Positions 24,897-33,583 of a stretch of 64,000 bases of DNA are shown here, piece by piece; position 1 is the first letter of the stretch; each line of letters begins with the position of its first letter. Under the pieces are notes generated by a model that was given only the letters and a program-made list of their open reading frames with translations, was not told the origin of the DNA and ran no database searches. The stretch comes from Bradyrhizobium sp. SZCCT0153 (GTDB lineage Bacteria; Pseudomonadota; Alphaproteobacteria; Rhizobiales; Xanthobacteraceae). The stretch is from positions 248,001-312,000 of the forward strand of contig NZ_JAFCKS010000005.1 of assembly GCF_018129995.1 (NCBI RefSeq). Reading direction: 5' to 3'. A program made the position numbers and the translations under genes.

Positions 24897-26708
24897 TCAG
24901 TGCATGAAGCCGCGATGGTTGTTGCCGCCGCCCATGCTCGGCGACTGGTTCATCGACTGGCGGAAGTTGTTGCCGTTGTTGTTGACCATCCGGTTGGTCG
25001 TGTTGAACTGCGGCCGGCTGTTGTTCTGGACCTGCACCTTGTTGACCGGGTTGGTGTTGATCTTGACGCCGTTGTTGACGCGGATCGGGTTGTTTTGGGT
25101 CTGAACCTTTACGGGGTTGGTCTCGACGGTCGAACCGCCCTTGCCGACATTCACCGGCATGCTCACGATCTTGCCGGGAGTGGCATTGGTCGTGCCGTTG
25201 CCAGTGCCGGCATTGTTGCCGCCGTTCTGCGTAATGTTGGTCGCCGGCAGCGTCACGATCTTGCCGATGCCGCCATTGGTGTTGGTCGTGTTGGTCGGCG
25301 CAGGCAGGGTGACGATCTTGCCCGGGGTCTGCGACGGCGTGCCGTTCTGCTGGTTGTTGCCCGCCGGCAGGTTGACGATCTGACCGCCGTTGCCGAGCTT
25401 GCCGATGCCGTTGTTGTCGCCCGGCTTCTGCATGATCGGCAGGTTGCCGCCCATCTGGCCACCGCCATTACCCTGCTGCATCAGTGGCATGTACTTCGGC
25501 TGGCCGAGATTGCCGACCTTGAAGGTCGGGTTGACGTTCTGCGGCGCCAGGAACCTGGTCGCCTGCATCAAGGGGACCAGCTTCGGCTGGACTTCGAGCT
25601 TCAGCGCGACTTGCGCATAGGGGGTGTTGCCGTAGCTGTCGTAGAAGTTCTTGTAGCCGATCGGCGAGTTCGCGAGCACCGCCTTGTGCCAGGCCTGCGT
25701 GAGCAGCAGGTTGTTGAGCAGCCAGCGGACGTGGTCGCACAGCGGATCGTGCGGGTACATCTGGATGAACTCCTGATAGTACTCCGGCCGCGCCTCGGAC
25801 ACCACGTAATCATAGGCCTGGCGGGTCGAGCGGCTCGGCAGGTTGGAGGCCATCTGCACGACAGGCGCATTCACCGGCGCGCGGTTGGCGGCAACGGCGG
25901 TGTCGCCGAAGAAGGTGAAGTCGGAGGTCAGCGACGAGCTCTCCCACGGGATCTGCGCGCCGCTGGTGCTCTGGTTCACTTCGAGACGCACGCGCTTGAA
26001 GAGTTGCTCGATCGGCACGTTGGGCTCGCGCGCGACGTTCAGGAAGGCCTGGGTGTAGGGGCTGTGGCCACCGGTACCGTCCTGCGCTTCCGCGCCCGGC
26101 GCGGTCGAGTAGCCGACGATCGAACCGTTCGGCGCATCGACGATGGCAAGGCCACGGCCGGCGTCGTTGACGTTCGGGAACGGGTTGTTGCGGCAGGCAT
26201 CGAGGATGACGATGCGCATGCGGCTCGGGATCGTCTCCAGCGTCGACATCACGTCGACCAGGCGAACCGAGTTGTTGACGAGCTCGGTCTGGCTCGAGAC
26301 CTTGGCGTCGACGGGAACGAGGTAGTTCTCGCCGGCGAGCTGCACGCCGTGACCGGCGTAGTAGACCATCGCCACCGTGTTCGGACCGCGCGCGGACACT
26401 TTGGCGGAGAAGTCCTGCACCACGCGGAGCATGTCGTTCTGGCCGAGATCGGTTGCGGCCACCACTTCGAACCCGGCCGAATTCAGGAACTTCGCCATCG
26501 ACTCCGCGTCATTGTCGGGGTTGGCGAGCTGCGGCGCGTTCTGGTAGTTCGAATTGCCGATCACCAGCGCCACCCGCTGTTCCGGGCCTTGCAACGCGGT
26601 GGGGGCCGGCTCGACCGGGGCGACTTGCGCGGAAACGGGGCCGCAGGCGAAGCCGAACAGGCTTCCCAGCAGGCTAGCCGTCATCAGGAAAGGCTTTAGG
26701 CGGAACAT
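24897..26708 (-). CDS. Secreted caspase-family (C14) protein with Asn-rich repeat tail
   Basis: A 603-residue protein with a signal peptide (cleavage near VSAQV, residue ~28). A p20-like caspase fold spans ~43-270: RVALVIGNSNYQ, the catalytic His in YYAGHGVQ (H120) and the catalytic Cys in ILDACRNNPF (C172). The dyad is intact, so proteolytic activity is plausible, with basic P1 preference as in metacaspases. A middle alpha-helical region follows. From ~residue 415 comes a low-complexity Asn/Gly/Thr tail with four repeats of the form GKIVTLPA/GQIVNLPA. ATG 26708 has AAAGGAG just upstream. It is divergent from the FucU gene. Target and trigger are unknown. Confidence 0.85.
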   Translation of the reverse strand: MFRLKPFLMTASLLGSLFGFACGPVSAQVAPVEPAPTALQGPEQRVALVIGNSNYQNAPQLANPDNDAESMAKFLNSAGFEVVAATDLGQNDMLRVVQDFSAKVSARGPNTVAMVYYAGHGVQLAGENYLVPVDAKVSSQTELVNNSVRLVDVMSTLETIPSRMRIVILDACRNNPFPNVNDAGRGLAIVDAPNGSIVGYSTAPGAEAQDGTGGHSPYTQAFLNVAREPNVPIEQLFKRVRLEVNQSTSGAQIPWESSSLTSDFTFFGDTAVAANRAPVNAPVVQMASNLPSRSTRQAYDYVVSEARPEYYQEFIQMYPHDPLCDHVRWLLNNLLLTQAWHKAVLANSPIGYKNFYDSYGNTPYAQVALKLEVQPKLVPLMQATRFLAPQNVNPTFKVGNLGQPKYMPLMQQGNGGGQMGGNLPIMQKPGDNNGIGKLGNGGQIVNLPAGNNQQNGTPSQTPGKIVTLPAPTNTTNTNGGIGKIVTLPATNITQNGGNNAGTGNGTTNATPGKIVSMPVNVGKGGSTVETNPVKVQTQNNPIRVNNGVKINTNPVNKVQVQNNSRPQFNTTNRMVNNNGNNFRQSMNQSPSMGGGNNHRGFMH

Positions 26709-26872
26709 GGCGTGCTCCTTTGGCACTGATCTCGATGCGAGATTGGTTGCGAGGAAGCTTGGCCGCGTTCGAGCTTGTGGTCCGTGATCGTGATCACCAT
26801 GATAGGCTGCGTGATCTGAATCACGTTTGGAACCTGGTCAGGTTGGCGCCCGATGGGAGGACAGTCCGTCAC

Positions 26873-27316
26873 ATGCTGAAATCGATCGATCCGATCCTGA
26901 CGCCTGATCTGCTCTGGCTGCTGGCTTCCATGGGCCATAGCGACGACCTCGTTTTCGTCGACGCCAACCACCCGGCCACCCGCATCGCGCAGAGCACCAC
27001 ATCGCAGCGCCTGATCCATCTGCCGGGCATGAGCATGGAGACCGCCATCCGCGCCATCATGTCGGTCTATCCGCTCGACGATTTCGATCCAGATCCGGTC
27101 CGCGTGATGATGCCGGTCGACGACCCCGACCGCGTCCCCGACGTGCAGCGCGCGGTGCTGGCCGAGATCGAACGCACCGTCGGCCGCCCAGTCGTTCCCG
27201 GAAAGCTCTCACGCCCTGACTTCTATCGCGCGGCAGCGGCGAGCTTTGGCGTGGTCCAGGTCGGCGACTGCAGAGGCTATGGCTGCTTCCTGATCAGGAA
27301 GGGCGTGATCAGCTAG
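26873..27316 (+). CDS. RbsD/FucU-family sugar mutarotase
   Basis: A 147-residue protein of the decameric RbsD/FucU fold, which interconverts anomers of fucose or ribose. It begins MLKSIDPILTPDLLWLLASMGHSDD with the conserved His and Asp of the site, followed by VDANHPA, and ends with GDCRGYGCFLIRKGV. GGGAGG lies ~12 bp before ATG 26873; the frame upstream to 26720 is intergenic in character. FucU is a better match than RbsD (CRxYGxFxLRKG end). No fucose or ribose catabolic genes are adjacent. Confidence 0.87.
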   Translation: MLKSIDPILTPDLLWLLASMGHSDDLVFVDANHPATRIAQSTTSQRLIHLPGMSMETAIRAIMSVYPLDDFDPDPVRVMMPVDDPDRVPDVQRAVLAEIERTVGRPVVPGKLSRPDFYRAAAASFGVVQVGDCRGYGCFLIRKGVIS

Positions 27317-27325
27317 GGTCAGTCA

Positions 27326-27576
27326 TCAATTGGGACGGCCAGCCGATGCGCACAAGAAGACCGTCAGGCCGGATATTCCGACCTCGTAGAGCCCCCATTC
27401 GCGATGGCGCAGCACGCCGCCGGGCCGGATGATCAAATCGTCCACGCGGGCGGCGACGGCATCCACCTCGGGCGTGCGAATGATCGGCCCCGGTGCTCTA
27501 TAGTCGTGGCCCGTTTCCCGATCCGCAAGGGCGCCGGCCGCAGAGATCGTCGATGATATTGTGACGCCGGACGAGA
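27326..27576 (-). pseudogene. Possible gene remnant without start codon
   Basis: On the minus strand an open frame runs from ~27590 to TGA 27328-27326, with protein-like composition (GPIIRTPEVDAVAARVDDL, GGVLRHREWGLYEV, GLTVFLCASAG). It has no ATG and only an internal GTG; its 5' end would lie within the 3' end of the monooxygenase gene. It may be the C-terminal remnant of a lost gene or just an open stretch. No family was recognised. Nothing else is seen in 27317-27576. Confidence 0.25.
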
Positions 27577-27894
27577 TCAGCTGTGCCTGAAAGGGCCGAC
27601 TTCGCGGATCACCTTGCAGATCTGCAGAAAGCCGCTGGCGTAGAACTCGGCATGTCCCCGCTTCATCGTCTCGACGTGTTCGGGGTGGGTGCGCCAGGCT
27701 TCGAGCGCTTCCTCCGAGGCAAAACGGAACACGGTGAGTTCCTCGCCGTCATCGGCCTTGAACGACTTGATCGACAGAAAGCCCGGAAGACGGCTGACGA
27801 TATCGTACATGCGCCCGCCGAGGCGGTCGTGTTCGTCGACAGAGGCGCCGTCCCGCAATTGTAGATCGCCAATGACAATCACTTCGCCAATCAT
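27577..27894 (-). CDS. Antibiotic biosynthesis monooxygenase (ABM)-fold protein
   Basis: A 105-residue dimeric alpha-beta barrel protein: VIVIGDLQLRDGA, FDIVSRLPGFLSIKSF-like first half, the core motif ELTVFRFASEEALEAWRTHPEH, then MKRGHAEFYA. ABM proteins include small cofactor-free monooxygenases and many uncharacterised enzymes. Length and motif fit a complete protein. Monocistronic by appearance; no redox partner is adjacent. Confidence 0.82.
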   Translation of the reverse strand: MIGEVIVIGDLQLRDGASVDEHDRLGGRMYDIVSRLPGFLSIKSFKADDGEELTVFRFASEEALEAWRTHPEHVETMKRGHAEFYASGFLQICKVIREVGPFRHS

Positions 27895-28126
27895 GTGTCC
27901 TCAACCTTCGGTGATGGAATTTCCGTCCCCGACCTCTTCGGTTTCGCGGGGGGCTTTGTTACATCGCGCCAGGCGAGATTGTTTTCGTGCACGGGTTGTT
28001 TCGGCGTGTGTCAATTCCTCGTCGTCGAAACATCGATCGTCGGATGTCGCCCGAAATTCCCGGTTGCGATGAACTTCGCCCCGAATTTGAATGGCCTGCC
28101 GGCATCCGACTGTCTATGATCGGTCC

Positions 28127-28486
28127 ATGTCTCGCCTTATGTGTCTATCTGTCGCTATTGTCCTGTCGCTGCTGCCGGCTGTCGCCCCCGCTGCGTCAAT
28201 CCAGAAACGCCACAAGCAGGCCTGGCAAGGCTACGGCTTCCTGCCGGGCTATCGTCAGCCGCTGAGCAACAGCATTCCGCTCTACAAGCAGAAGGACGCG
28301 ATGCGGCGCCTGTCGCGCAACGACCGGCGCCACTGGTACATCGACCCGGTTCCGCAATATTACGGCTGGGATGGTGATTGGCATTATTTCGGCCGGCCCG
28401 GCTTCGGCGGCGGCCGCTACAACGGCGGCAGCTTCGGTCCGTGCTGGACTCGAACACCGATCGGCGCGGTCTGGAATTGCGGGTGA
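28127..28486 (+). CDS. Small secreted hypothetical protein, Tyr/Trp/Gly-rich
   Basis: A 119-residue protein with a signal peptide (residues 1-~22, cleavage near APAAS). The mature part is aromatic and basic: YGFLPGYRQPLSN, RRHWYIDPVPQYYGWDGDW, then the Gly-rich RPGFGGGRYNGGSFGPCW and a C-terminal WNCG; two Cys could form a disulfide. Similar short proteins are typical of Bradyrhizobium and relatives, with no known role. ATG 28127 is chosen because the signal peptide starts there; upstream in-frame ATG 28091 is less likely. Confidence 0.7.
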   Translation: MSRLMCLSVAIVLSLLPAVAPAASIQKRHKQAWQGYGFLPGYRQPLSNSIPLYKQKDAMRRLSRNDRRHWYIDPVPQYYGWDGDWHYFGRPGFGGGRYNGGSFGPCWTRTPIGAVWNCG

Positions 28487-28704
28487 TGGGGCGAGCAGGC
28501 GGCGGCTAGTCCGTTATTGCGAGAGCGCGCGCCTCACTCTCCTTCTGCGCCCCTGACGCAGTGTAGCGCTACTTCAGCGGTGCGCTGCAAAGCTGCAGCC
28601 CATCTTGCACAGGAATTCGTTGCTTGCGGGATCCCGGCTCTGCGCAGCAACGCCAAGGGCGTTGCAGCGCGTCCGGGACACGAGACCGAGTATGCTGCGT
28701 TCCC

Positions 28705-30066
28705 TTACGAGAAGAACGCGATCTTCTCGGCCTGGGTCATGCGGCGGATCGGCGCGAGGGGGTCGTTCGCTGCCGCGCGGGGCTTTTGCAAAATGCCGCT
28801 GGCGAGGATGGTGGCGCCGAGCGAGGCTTCCGGGACCGGTGAGGGCATCGGAAGCGATGCGGTCGGCGCCGCGGCGAATGTTGCCGTGGCGGCCATCGCA
28901 GGGGCCGGCTGCTCCATCACTTCGGCGGCGGCTTCCGCGATGGCGTTGGTGAGGCGCGCCAGCGATTCCATCGCGATCGGCGCTTCCTCGGCGGGCTCTT
29001 CCATCACCGGTGCGATCGGTTTCGGCATCTCGGCGGCAATGGGCGCTGCGGCCTCCGCAACCATCGGGTCCGCAACGGCCGCTTCCATCTCGACGGGCTC
29101 GATGATCTCGTCGAACTCCGGATCGGGTGCAGCCATCTCCAGCGCGATGGCGTCAAGTATGGCTTCGTCCTCGGCTTCCGCGGCGGCATCCGGCGCAAAC
29201 GCGTCGGTCACCTCCGTGAAGGCGGCGGGCTCTGCAATAGCGGTGTCGTCAGGCGCGATCTCGCTCTCGGCGGCGATCTCGGGCCCGGCGGCGGCGTTCA
29301 TTGCCTCCTCGGCGACGACGAACGCTTCGGCGGCGCCGGCCGTCTCCACGGCCGGTTCGGGCTCGGGGGCCTTGGCGATGTCCTGCGGCGGCTCCGTAAA
29401 AGCCAGGGGCGCTTCGCTTGCCATCGCGGCAGGCGCGACCTCCGCAGGCGATGCGTCCGCCACGGGCGATGCTGCGTTCTGCTCCGCAGCCGGCGAGGGC
29501 CGCACCGCAGCTTGCGGCTTCGTGTCGCCGTCGGCCTCCAGCTGCTCGATCCGATCCCTGAGCAGATCGAATGCGGCCTGGAGCTCGACGCGGGGATCGA
29601 TGGTCGAAACCTGTCCGCAGGCCGCCTCGATGGAGGCGAGCTGCGAATCAATCAGGTCGCAGATTCGCCCGTCGGCGCCGATCTCGCGCCAGCGCCAGGA
29701 GATCTCCTTGATGATGCGCACGCCGCGCGGGATCGCAGCGAGGATCGCCTCGATCGCCGCGGGATCGACGGCCGCGATCGCGATAGTCTCGGCTTCGCGA
29801 ATGGCGCGGCGGATCTCGACCAGCGCTTCGGGCAGGCGGTCCTCGACGACGGGTTGTCGCTGTGCCGCAAGGGTTTCTTCGATTTTCGCGACCGCATTGA
29901 GCACCATGGCCGTGTCGGCATTGCGGTTGCGCTTGGCATATTCGCCGAGGAACCAGCGGCCGCGCGCGGTCTCCATGAAGGCTTCGCGGATCGCGTCGTA
30001 ATCCTGCTCGTTCGGCTCGGCCGCGCGGGCAGACATGGGCGAGAGGGCGAATGCTTCGTTGGCCAT
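28705..30066 (-). CDS. Ala/Glu-rich Rhizobiales protein with conserved ends
   Basis: A 453-residue, probably cytoplasmic protein. The first ~170 residues are ordered and helical, with EAFMETARGRWFLGEYAKRN (a motif seen at the start of several Rhizobiales proteins) and IIKEISWRWREIGADG. Residues ~175-425 are low complexity (Ala, Glu, Pro) and likely disordered. The last ~20 residues, NDPLAPIRRMTQAEKIAFFS, again look conserved, as a docking tail would. ATG 30066 is preferred to 30114. Divergent from the MFS gene by 75 bp. Function unknown; the shape suggests a scaffold or adaptor. Confidence 0.7.
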   Translation of the reverse strand: MANEAFALSPMSARAAEPNEQDYDAIREAFMETARGRWFLGEYAKRNRNADTAMVLNAVAKIEETLAAQRQPVVEDRLPEALVEIRRAIREAETIAIAAVDPAAIEAILAAIPRGVRIIKEISWRWREIGADGRICDLIDSQLASIEAACGQVSTIDPRVELQAAFDLLRDRIEQLEADGDTKPQAAVRPSPAAEQNAASPVADASPAEVAPAAMASEAPLAFTEPPQDIAKAPEPEPAVETAGAAEAFVVAEEAMNAAAGPEIAAESEIAPDDTAIAEPAAFTEVTDAFAPDAAAEAEDEAILDAIALEMAAPDPEFDEIIEPVEMEAAVADPMVAEAAAPIAAEMPKPIAPVMEEPAEEAPIAMESLARLTNAIAEAAAEVMEQPAPAMAATATFAAAPTASLPMPSPVPEASLGATILASGILQKPRAAANDPLAPIRRMTQAEKIAFFS

Positions 30067-30141
30067 GACAATCTCGTCGCGCAAATCACCGCGCGTTACT
30101 GTAACGATCACCACGATATCGACCGAATCGCAATTGGTTTG

Positions 30142-31338
30142 ATGGCACCCGAATCACAAATCCCCATCGCAGCGCTCTCGGGGCGGCGATTCGCCCGCTA
30201 CCTTGCGCTGTTCTACAGCACGTCATTCGCTGTCATGGGCACCCATCTGCCGTTCTTTACGGTGTGGTTGAAGGCCATCGGCATCGAGCCGGCCTGGATC
30301 GGGATCATCGGCGCCGTTCCAGCCGTCACGCGCTTCACAACGCTGCCCTTCGTGACGAGCCTTGCCGAACGGCGCCAAGCGTTGCGCGGAGCGATGATCC
30401 TGACGGCGTCGGCCACCGCGCTCTGCTTTGCACTCGTCGGCACCCAGCAGCAGCCTTGGCCGGTGCTGCTGCTCTACATTGCGACCTGCTGCTGCTGGAC
30501 TCCATTGTTGCCGCTCACCGATGCTTACGCGTTGCGCGGCGTCGCCCGTTACAAGCTCGATTACGGACCCTTGCGGCTCTGGGGATCGGTCGCGTTCATC
30601 CTCGGTGCGCTTGCCTGCGGTTTTTTGGTCGACATGATCGCCGCGCGTCAGCTGATCTGGGTCATCGTTGCGATGGCGACAGTCTCGGCCATGGCCACGC
30701 TTTCGCTTCGTCCGCTGGAGGATGCGCCGCGATCGACGAGGGGAACGCAGGCTGGCAAGGCCCTGCTGCGCGATGCGGGCTTCCTGGCCATCATCTCTGC
30801 GTCCGCGCTGATCCAGTGCAGCCACGTCGCCTTCTACACGTTCGCCTCGATCAACTGGCAGAGCCAAGGTCTCGGCGGGTTGACGATCGCGGGACTGTGG
30901 GCGCTCGGCGTGCTTGCCGAGATCGTCGTCTTCGCGCTGTCGCCACGCTTCTCGCTACACCCGTCGCTGCTGGTGGTGATCGGAGGCTTGAGTGCCGTGG
31001 TGCGCTGGCTGATCACCGCGCAGGATCCGCCGATCGCCATGCTCGCGCTCGCCCAGCTCGGGCACAGCTTGAGCTTCGGCCTCACCCAGGTCGGCGTGAT
31101 GAATCTCATGGTGCGTCACGTTCCCTCGCATCAGATGGCACGCGGGCAGGGATATTACGCGGCAACCAACGGTCTCCTGAGTTCGGCGACGTCGATCATC
31201 TCGGGCGTGCTCTACGCGCGCTATGGCGAGGCGTTGTACTACGTCATGGCCGCGATGGCCGCTGCCGGTGCCCTCGTGATGTGGTCGGCGAGGCACCGGC
31301 TCAAGGCTCATCCCCACAGCGAAGCGTCCGGCGGATAG
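30142..31338 (+). CDS. MFS transporter, HcaT/MFS_1-like
   Basis: A 398-residue, 12-helix major facilitator with the compact N-terminus of the phenylpropionate permease/nucleoside symporter subgroup (YSTSFAVMGTHLPFFTVWLKAIG, then PLTDAYALRG and DYGPLRLWGSVAF). Length is normal. ATG 30142 begins the first cytoplasmic segment; the open frame upstream to 29512 is antisense to the preceding gene and not real. Its last 31 bp overlap the convergent dipeptide epimerase gene. Substrate unknown. Confidence 0.85.
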   Translation: MAPESQIPIAALSGRRFARYLALFYSTSFAVMGTHLPFFTVWLKAIGIEPAWIGIIGAVPAVTRFTTLPFVTSLAERRQALRGAMILTASATALCFALVGTQQQPWPVLLLYIATCCCWTPLLPLTDAYALRGVARYKLDYGPLRLWGSVAFILGALACGFLVDMIAARQLIWVIVAMATVSAMATLSLRPLEDAPRSTRGTQAGKALLRDAGFLAIISASALIQCSHVAFYTFASINWQSQGLGGLTIAGLWALGVLAEIVVFALSPRFSLHPSLLVVIGGLSAVVRWLITAQDPPIAMLALAQLGHSLSFGLTQVGVMNLMVRHVPSHQMARGQGYYAATNGLLSSATSIISGVLYARYGEALYYVMAAMAAAGALVMWSARHRLKAHPHSEASGG

Positions 31339-32303
31339 ACCAGGCTGTCGTCATAGCGCAGGGCGTGATCGCGATCGCGCGCCAGCAGCAGCGGGCCGTC
31401 GAGATCGACGAAGCGCGCCTGCGGCGTCACCAGCATCGCCGGGGCCATCGACAACGAGGTTGCCACCATGCAGCCGATCATGATCTCGAAGCCGAGCGCC
31501 TGCGCGGCGTCCGCCATCGCGAGCGCCTCGGTGAGGCCGCCGGTCTTGTCGAGCTTGATGTTGACGGCGTCGTAGCGCTCGCGGAGCGGCGCCAGCGAGC
31601 GGCGATCGTGCACGCTCTCGTCGGCGCAGACCACGAGCGGCCGCTTGATCCGCGCCAGCGTGCCGTCCTTGCCGGCCGGCAGCGGCTGCTCGACCAGGGT
31701 GACGCCGGCGGCGGCGCAGGCGCTCAGATTGTGCTCCAGATTGGCCTCGGTCCAGGCCTCGTTGGCATCCACGATCAGCTCGGATTCGGGGGCGACCTTG
31801 CGCACCGCGGCGATCCGCTCCGGATCGCCGTCGCCGCCGAGCTTGATCTTGAGTAGCGGCCGGTGCGCCGCCCTGGCGGTCGCCGCCGCCATGGCGTCGG
31901 GGGTGCCCAGCGAGATCGTGTAGGCCGTGGTGCGCTCGCCCGGCACCGGGCGGTCGAGCAGGCTCCAGGCGCGCAAGCCGGCCGCCTTGGCTTCCAGATC
32001 GATCAGGGCGCAATCCAGGGCATTACGGGCCGCGCCGGGAGGCATGGCCGCCTGGAGAGCCTGGCGGGTGAGGCCGCCGGCCACGGCCTCCCGCATGGCC
32101 TGGATGGCCGCGAGCGTCGCCTCGGGCGTCTCGCCATAACGGGGATAGGGCACGCATTCGCCGCGGCCGGTCAGGCCGTCCCGGCTGACCTCGGCCGTGA
32201 CGGTCACGGCCTCGGTCTTGGCGCCCCGGCTGATGGTAAAACTGCCGGCGATGGGGAAGCGCTCGATTCGCGCGGCGAGAACCGGAACTTTGCTGGAAGT
32301 CAT
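31308..32303 (-). CDS. Dipeptide (L-Ala-D/L-Glu) epimerase, enolase superfamily
   Basis: A 331-residue muconate-lactonising-enzyme-subgroup member. Catalytic residues are visible in order: the KxK motif (LLKIKLGGDGD), metal ligands Asp in VDANEAW, Glu in VEQPLP and Asp in ADES, the opposing Lys in NIKLDKTGG, and the substrate-recognition loop CMVATSLSMAPA with C-terminal D-x-D type contact (DLDGPLLL). This signature fits L-Ala-D/L-Glu epimerases used in murein peptide recycling. It overlaps the end of the MFS gene by 31 bp tail to tail. Exact dipeptide preference cannot be read. Confidence 0.88.
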   Translation of the reverse strand: MTSSKVPVLAARIERFPIAGSFTISRGAKTEAVTVTAEVSRDGLTGRGECVPYPRYGETPEATLAAIQAMREAVAGGLTRQALQAAMPPGAARNALDCALIDLEAKAAGLRAWSLLDRPVPGERTTAYTISLGTPDAMAAATARAAHRPLLKIKLGGDGDPERIAAVRKVAPESELIVDANEAWTEANLEHNLSACAAAGVTLVEQPLPAGKDGTLARIKRPLVVCADESVHDRRSLAPLRERYDAVNIKLDKTGGLTEALAMADAAQALGFEIMIGCMVATSLSMAPAMLVTPQARFVDLDGPLLLARDRDHALRYDDSLVYPPDASLWG

Positions 32304-32449
32304 TTTGAACTCTGGCGAAATCTGAACCTGCTAGTTACCTCTAGCAACTAACGTTAACCAGTTGGGGATACCTTCTCCGGGTAAGGGCGCGTGCGCAACG
32401 ATCTGATGAGTCTATCCGTTTCTTGCGCCCCGGCACGGGAGCGGACATC

Positions 32450-33583
32450 TTGAACGGCGATCCGAAGCTGGAACGGATTGCGAAGGGCAATGCGCTGGCA
32501 CTCTGCGCCACCGGAACCTGGACCGCGAGCTTCGCGCCGGTCCTGGAGCGGATGGTGGCGGACGCCGAAAAGCTCGCGGGCGGTTCGCAAAGCGTCTTCA
32601 TCGACGTCTCCGAGGTCGCCAAGCTCGACACTTTCGGTGCCTGGCTGATCGAGCGGCTGCGCCGTAGCCTCACGCAAGGCGCCGTCGAGGCGCAGATCGC
32701 CGGGCTTTCCACCAATTATGCGAGTCTCGTCGACGAGGTGCGGCGGGTACGGGCGACACCCGTCGTCGACAGCAGCACGATCACCATCACCGGCATGCTG
32801 GAGCAGATCGGCCGGACCGTGGCCGGCGTCGGCGCCACCGTGGCGGGCCTGATCGACATGCTCGGCGCGGTGCTCGCGGCGGGTTTTCGCGTGCTGATCC
32901 ATCCGCGTTCGCTGCGCCTGACCTCGACCGTGCATCATCTAGAACAGGTCTGCTGGCGCGCGGTGCCGATCATCGTGCTGATCACCTTCCTGATCGGCTG
33001 CATCATCGCGCAGCAGGGTATCTTTCATTTCCGCCGCTTCGGCGCCGATATCTTCGTCGTCGACATGCTCGGCGTGCTGGTGCTGCGCGAGATCGGCGTC
33101 CTCCTGGTCGCGATCATGGTGGCGGGCCGCTCGGGCAGCGCCTACACCGCCGAGCTCGGTTCGATGAAGATGCGCGAGGAGATCGACGCGCTGCGCACCA
33201 TGGGGTTCGACCCGATCGAGGTCTTGGTGCTGCCGCGCATGCTGGCGCTGGTACTGGCGCTGCCGATCCTCGCCTTTCTCGGCGCGATGGCCGCGCTCTA
33301 TGGCGGCGGTCTCGTCGCCTGGCTCTATGGCGGCGTCGATCCCGAAGCCTTCCTGCTGCGCCTGCGCGACGCCATCTCGATCGACCATTTCATCGTCGGC
33401 ATCGTCAAGGCGCCGGTCATGGCCGCGGTGATCGGCATCGTCGCCTGCGTCGAGGGCCTCGCCGTGCAGGGCAGCGCTGAATCGCTCGGCCAGCACACGA
33501 CGGCGTCGGTGGTGAAGGGGATCTTCTTCGTCATCGTCATGGACGGCGTGTTCGCGATCTTCTTCGCCTCGATCGGGATGTGA
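32450..33583 (+). CDS. mlaE: MlaE-family ABC permease with N-terminal STAS-like domain
   Basis: About 377 residues. The first ~100 form a STAS-like domain (VFIDVSEVAKLDTFGAWLIERL), fused to the MlaE/YrbE permease with its signature RSGSAYTAELGSMKMREEIDAL (shown in part) and AFLGAMAALYGGGLVAW. Together with the next two genes it makes a phospholipid/hydrophobic-lipid transporter of the inner membrane. TTG 32450 is preferred because GGGAG lies 8 bp upstream; TTG 32423 has no visible ribosome site. A 15-codon frame from ATG 32405 ends overlapping this TTG, which may be chance. The fused STAS form is common in alphaproteobacteria. Confidence 0.87.
   Translation: MNGDPKLERIAKGNALALCATGTWTASFAPVLERMVADAEKLAGGSQSVFIDVSEVAKLDTFGAWLIERLRRSLTQGAVEAQIAGLSTNYASLVDEVRRVRATPVVDSSTITITGMLEQIGRTVAGVGATVAGLIDMLGAVLAAGFRVLIHPRSLRLTSTVHHLEQVCWRAVPIIVLITFLIGCIIAQQGIFHFRRFGADIFVVDMLGVLVLREIGVLLVAIMVAGRSGSAYTAELGSMKMREEIDALRTMGFDPIEVLVLPRMLALVLALPILAFLGAMAALYGGGLVAWLYGGVDPEAFLLRLRDAISIDHFIVGIVKAPVMAAVIGIVACVEGLAVQGSAESLGQHTTASVVKGIFFVIVMDGVFAIFFASIGM

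Noticed and set aside
24534..26699. A 721-codon + frame opposite the caspase-family gene
   Set aside because: It is a shadow of high-GC codon use; Val/Asp/Arg/His-rich with no domain, while the opposite strand has an intact signal peptide and catalytic dyad.
32350..32365. GTTAACCAG upstream of the mla operon as a CtrA site
   Set aside because: Only a half site with a mismatch and no second TTAA at the right distance.
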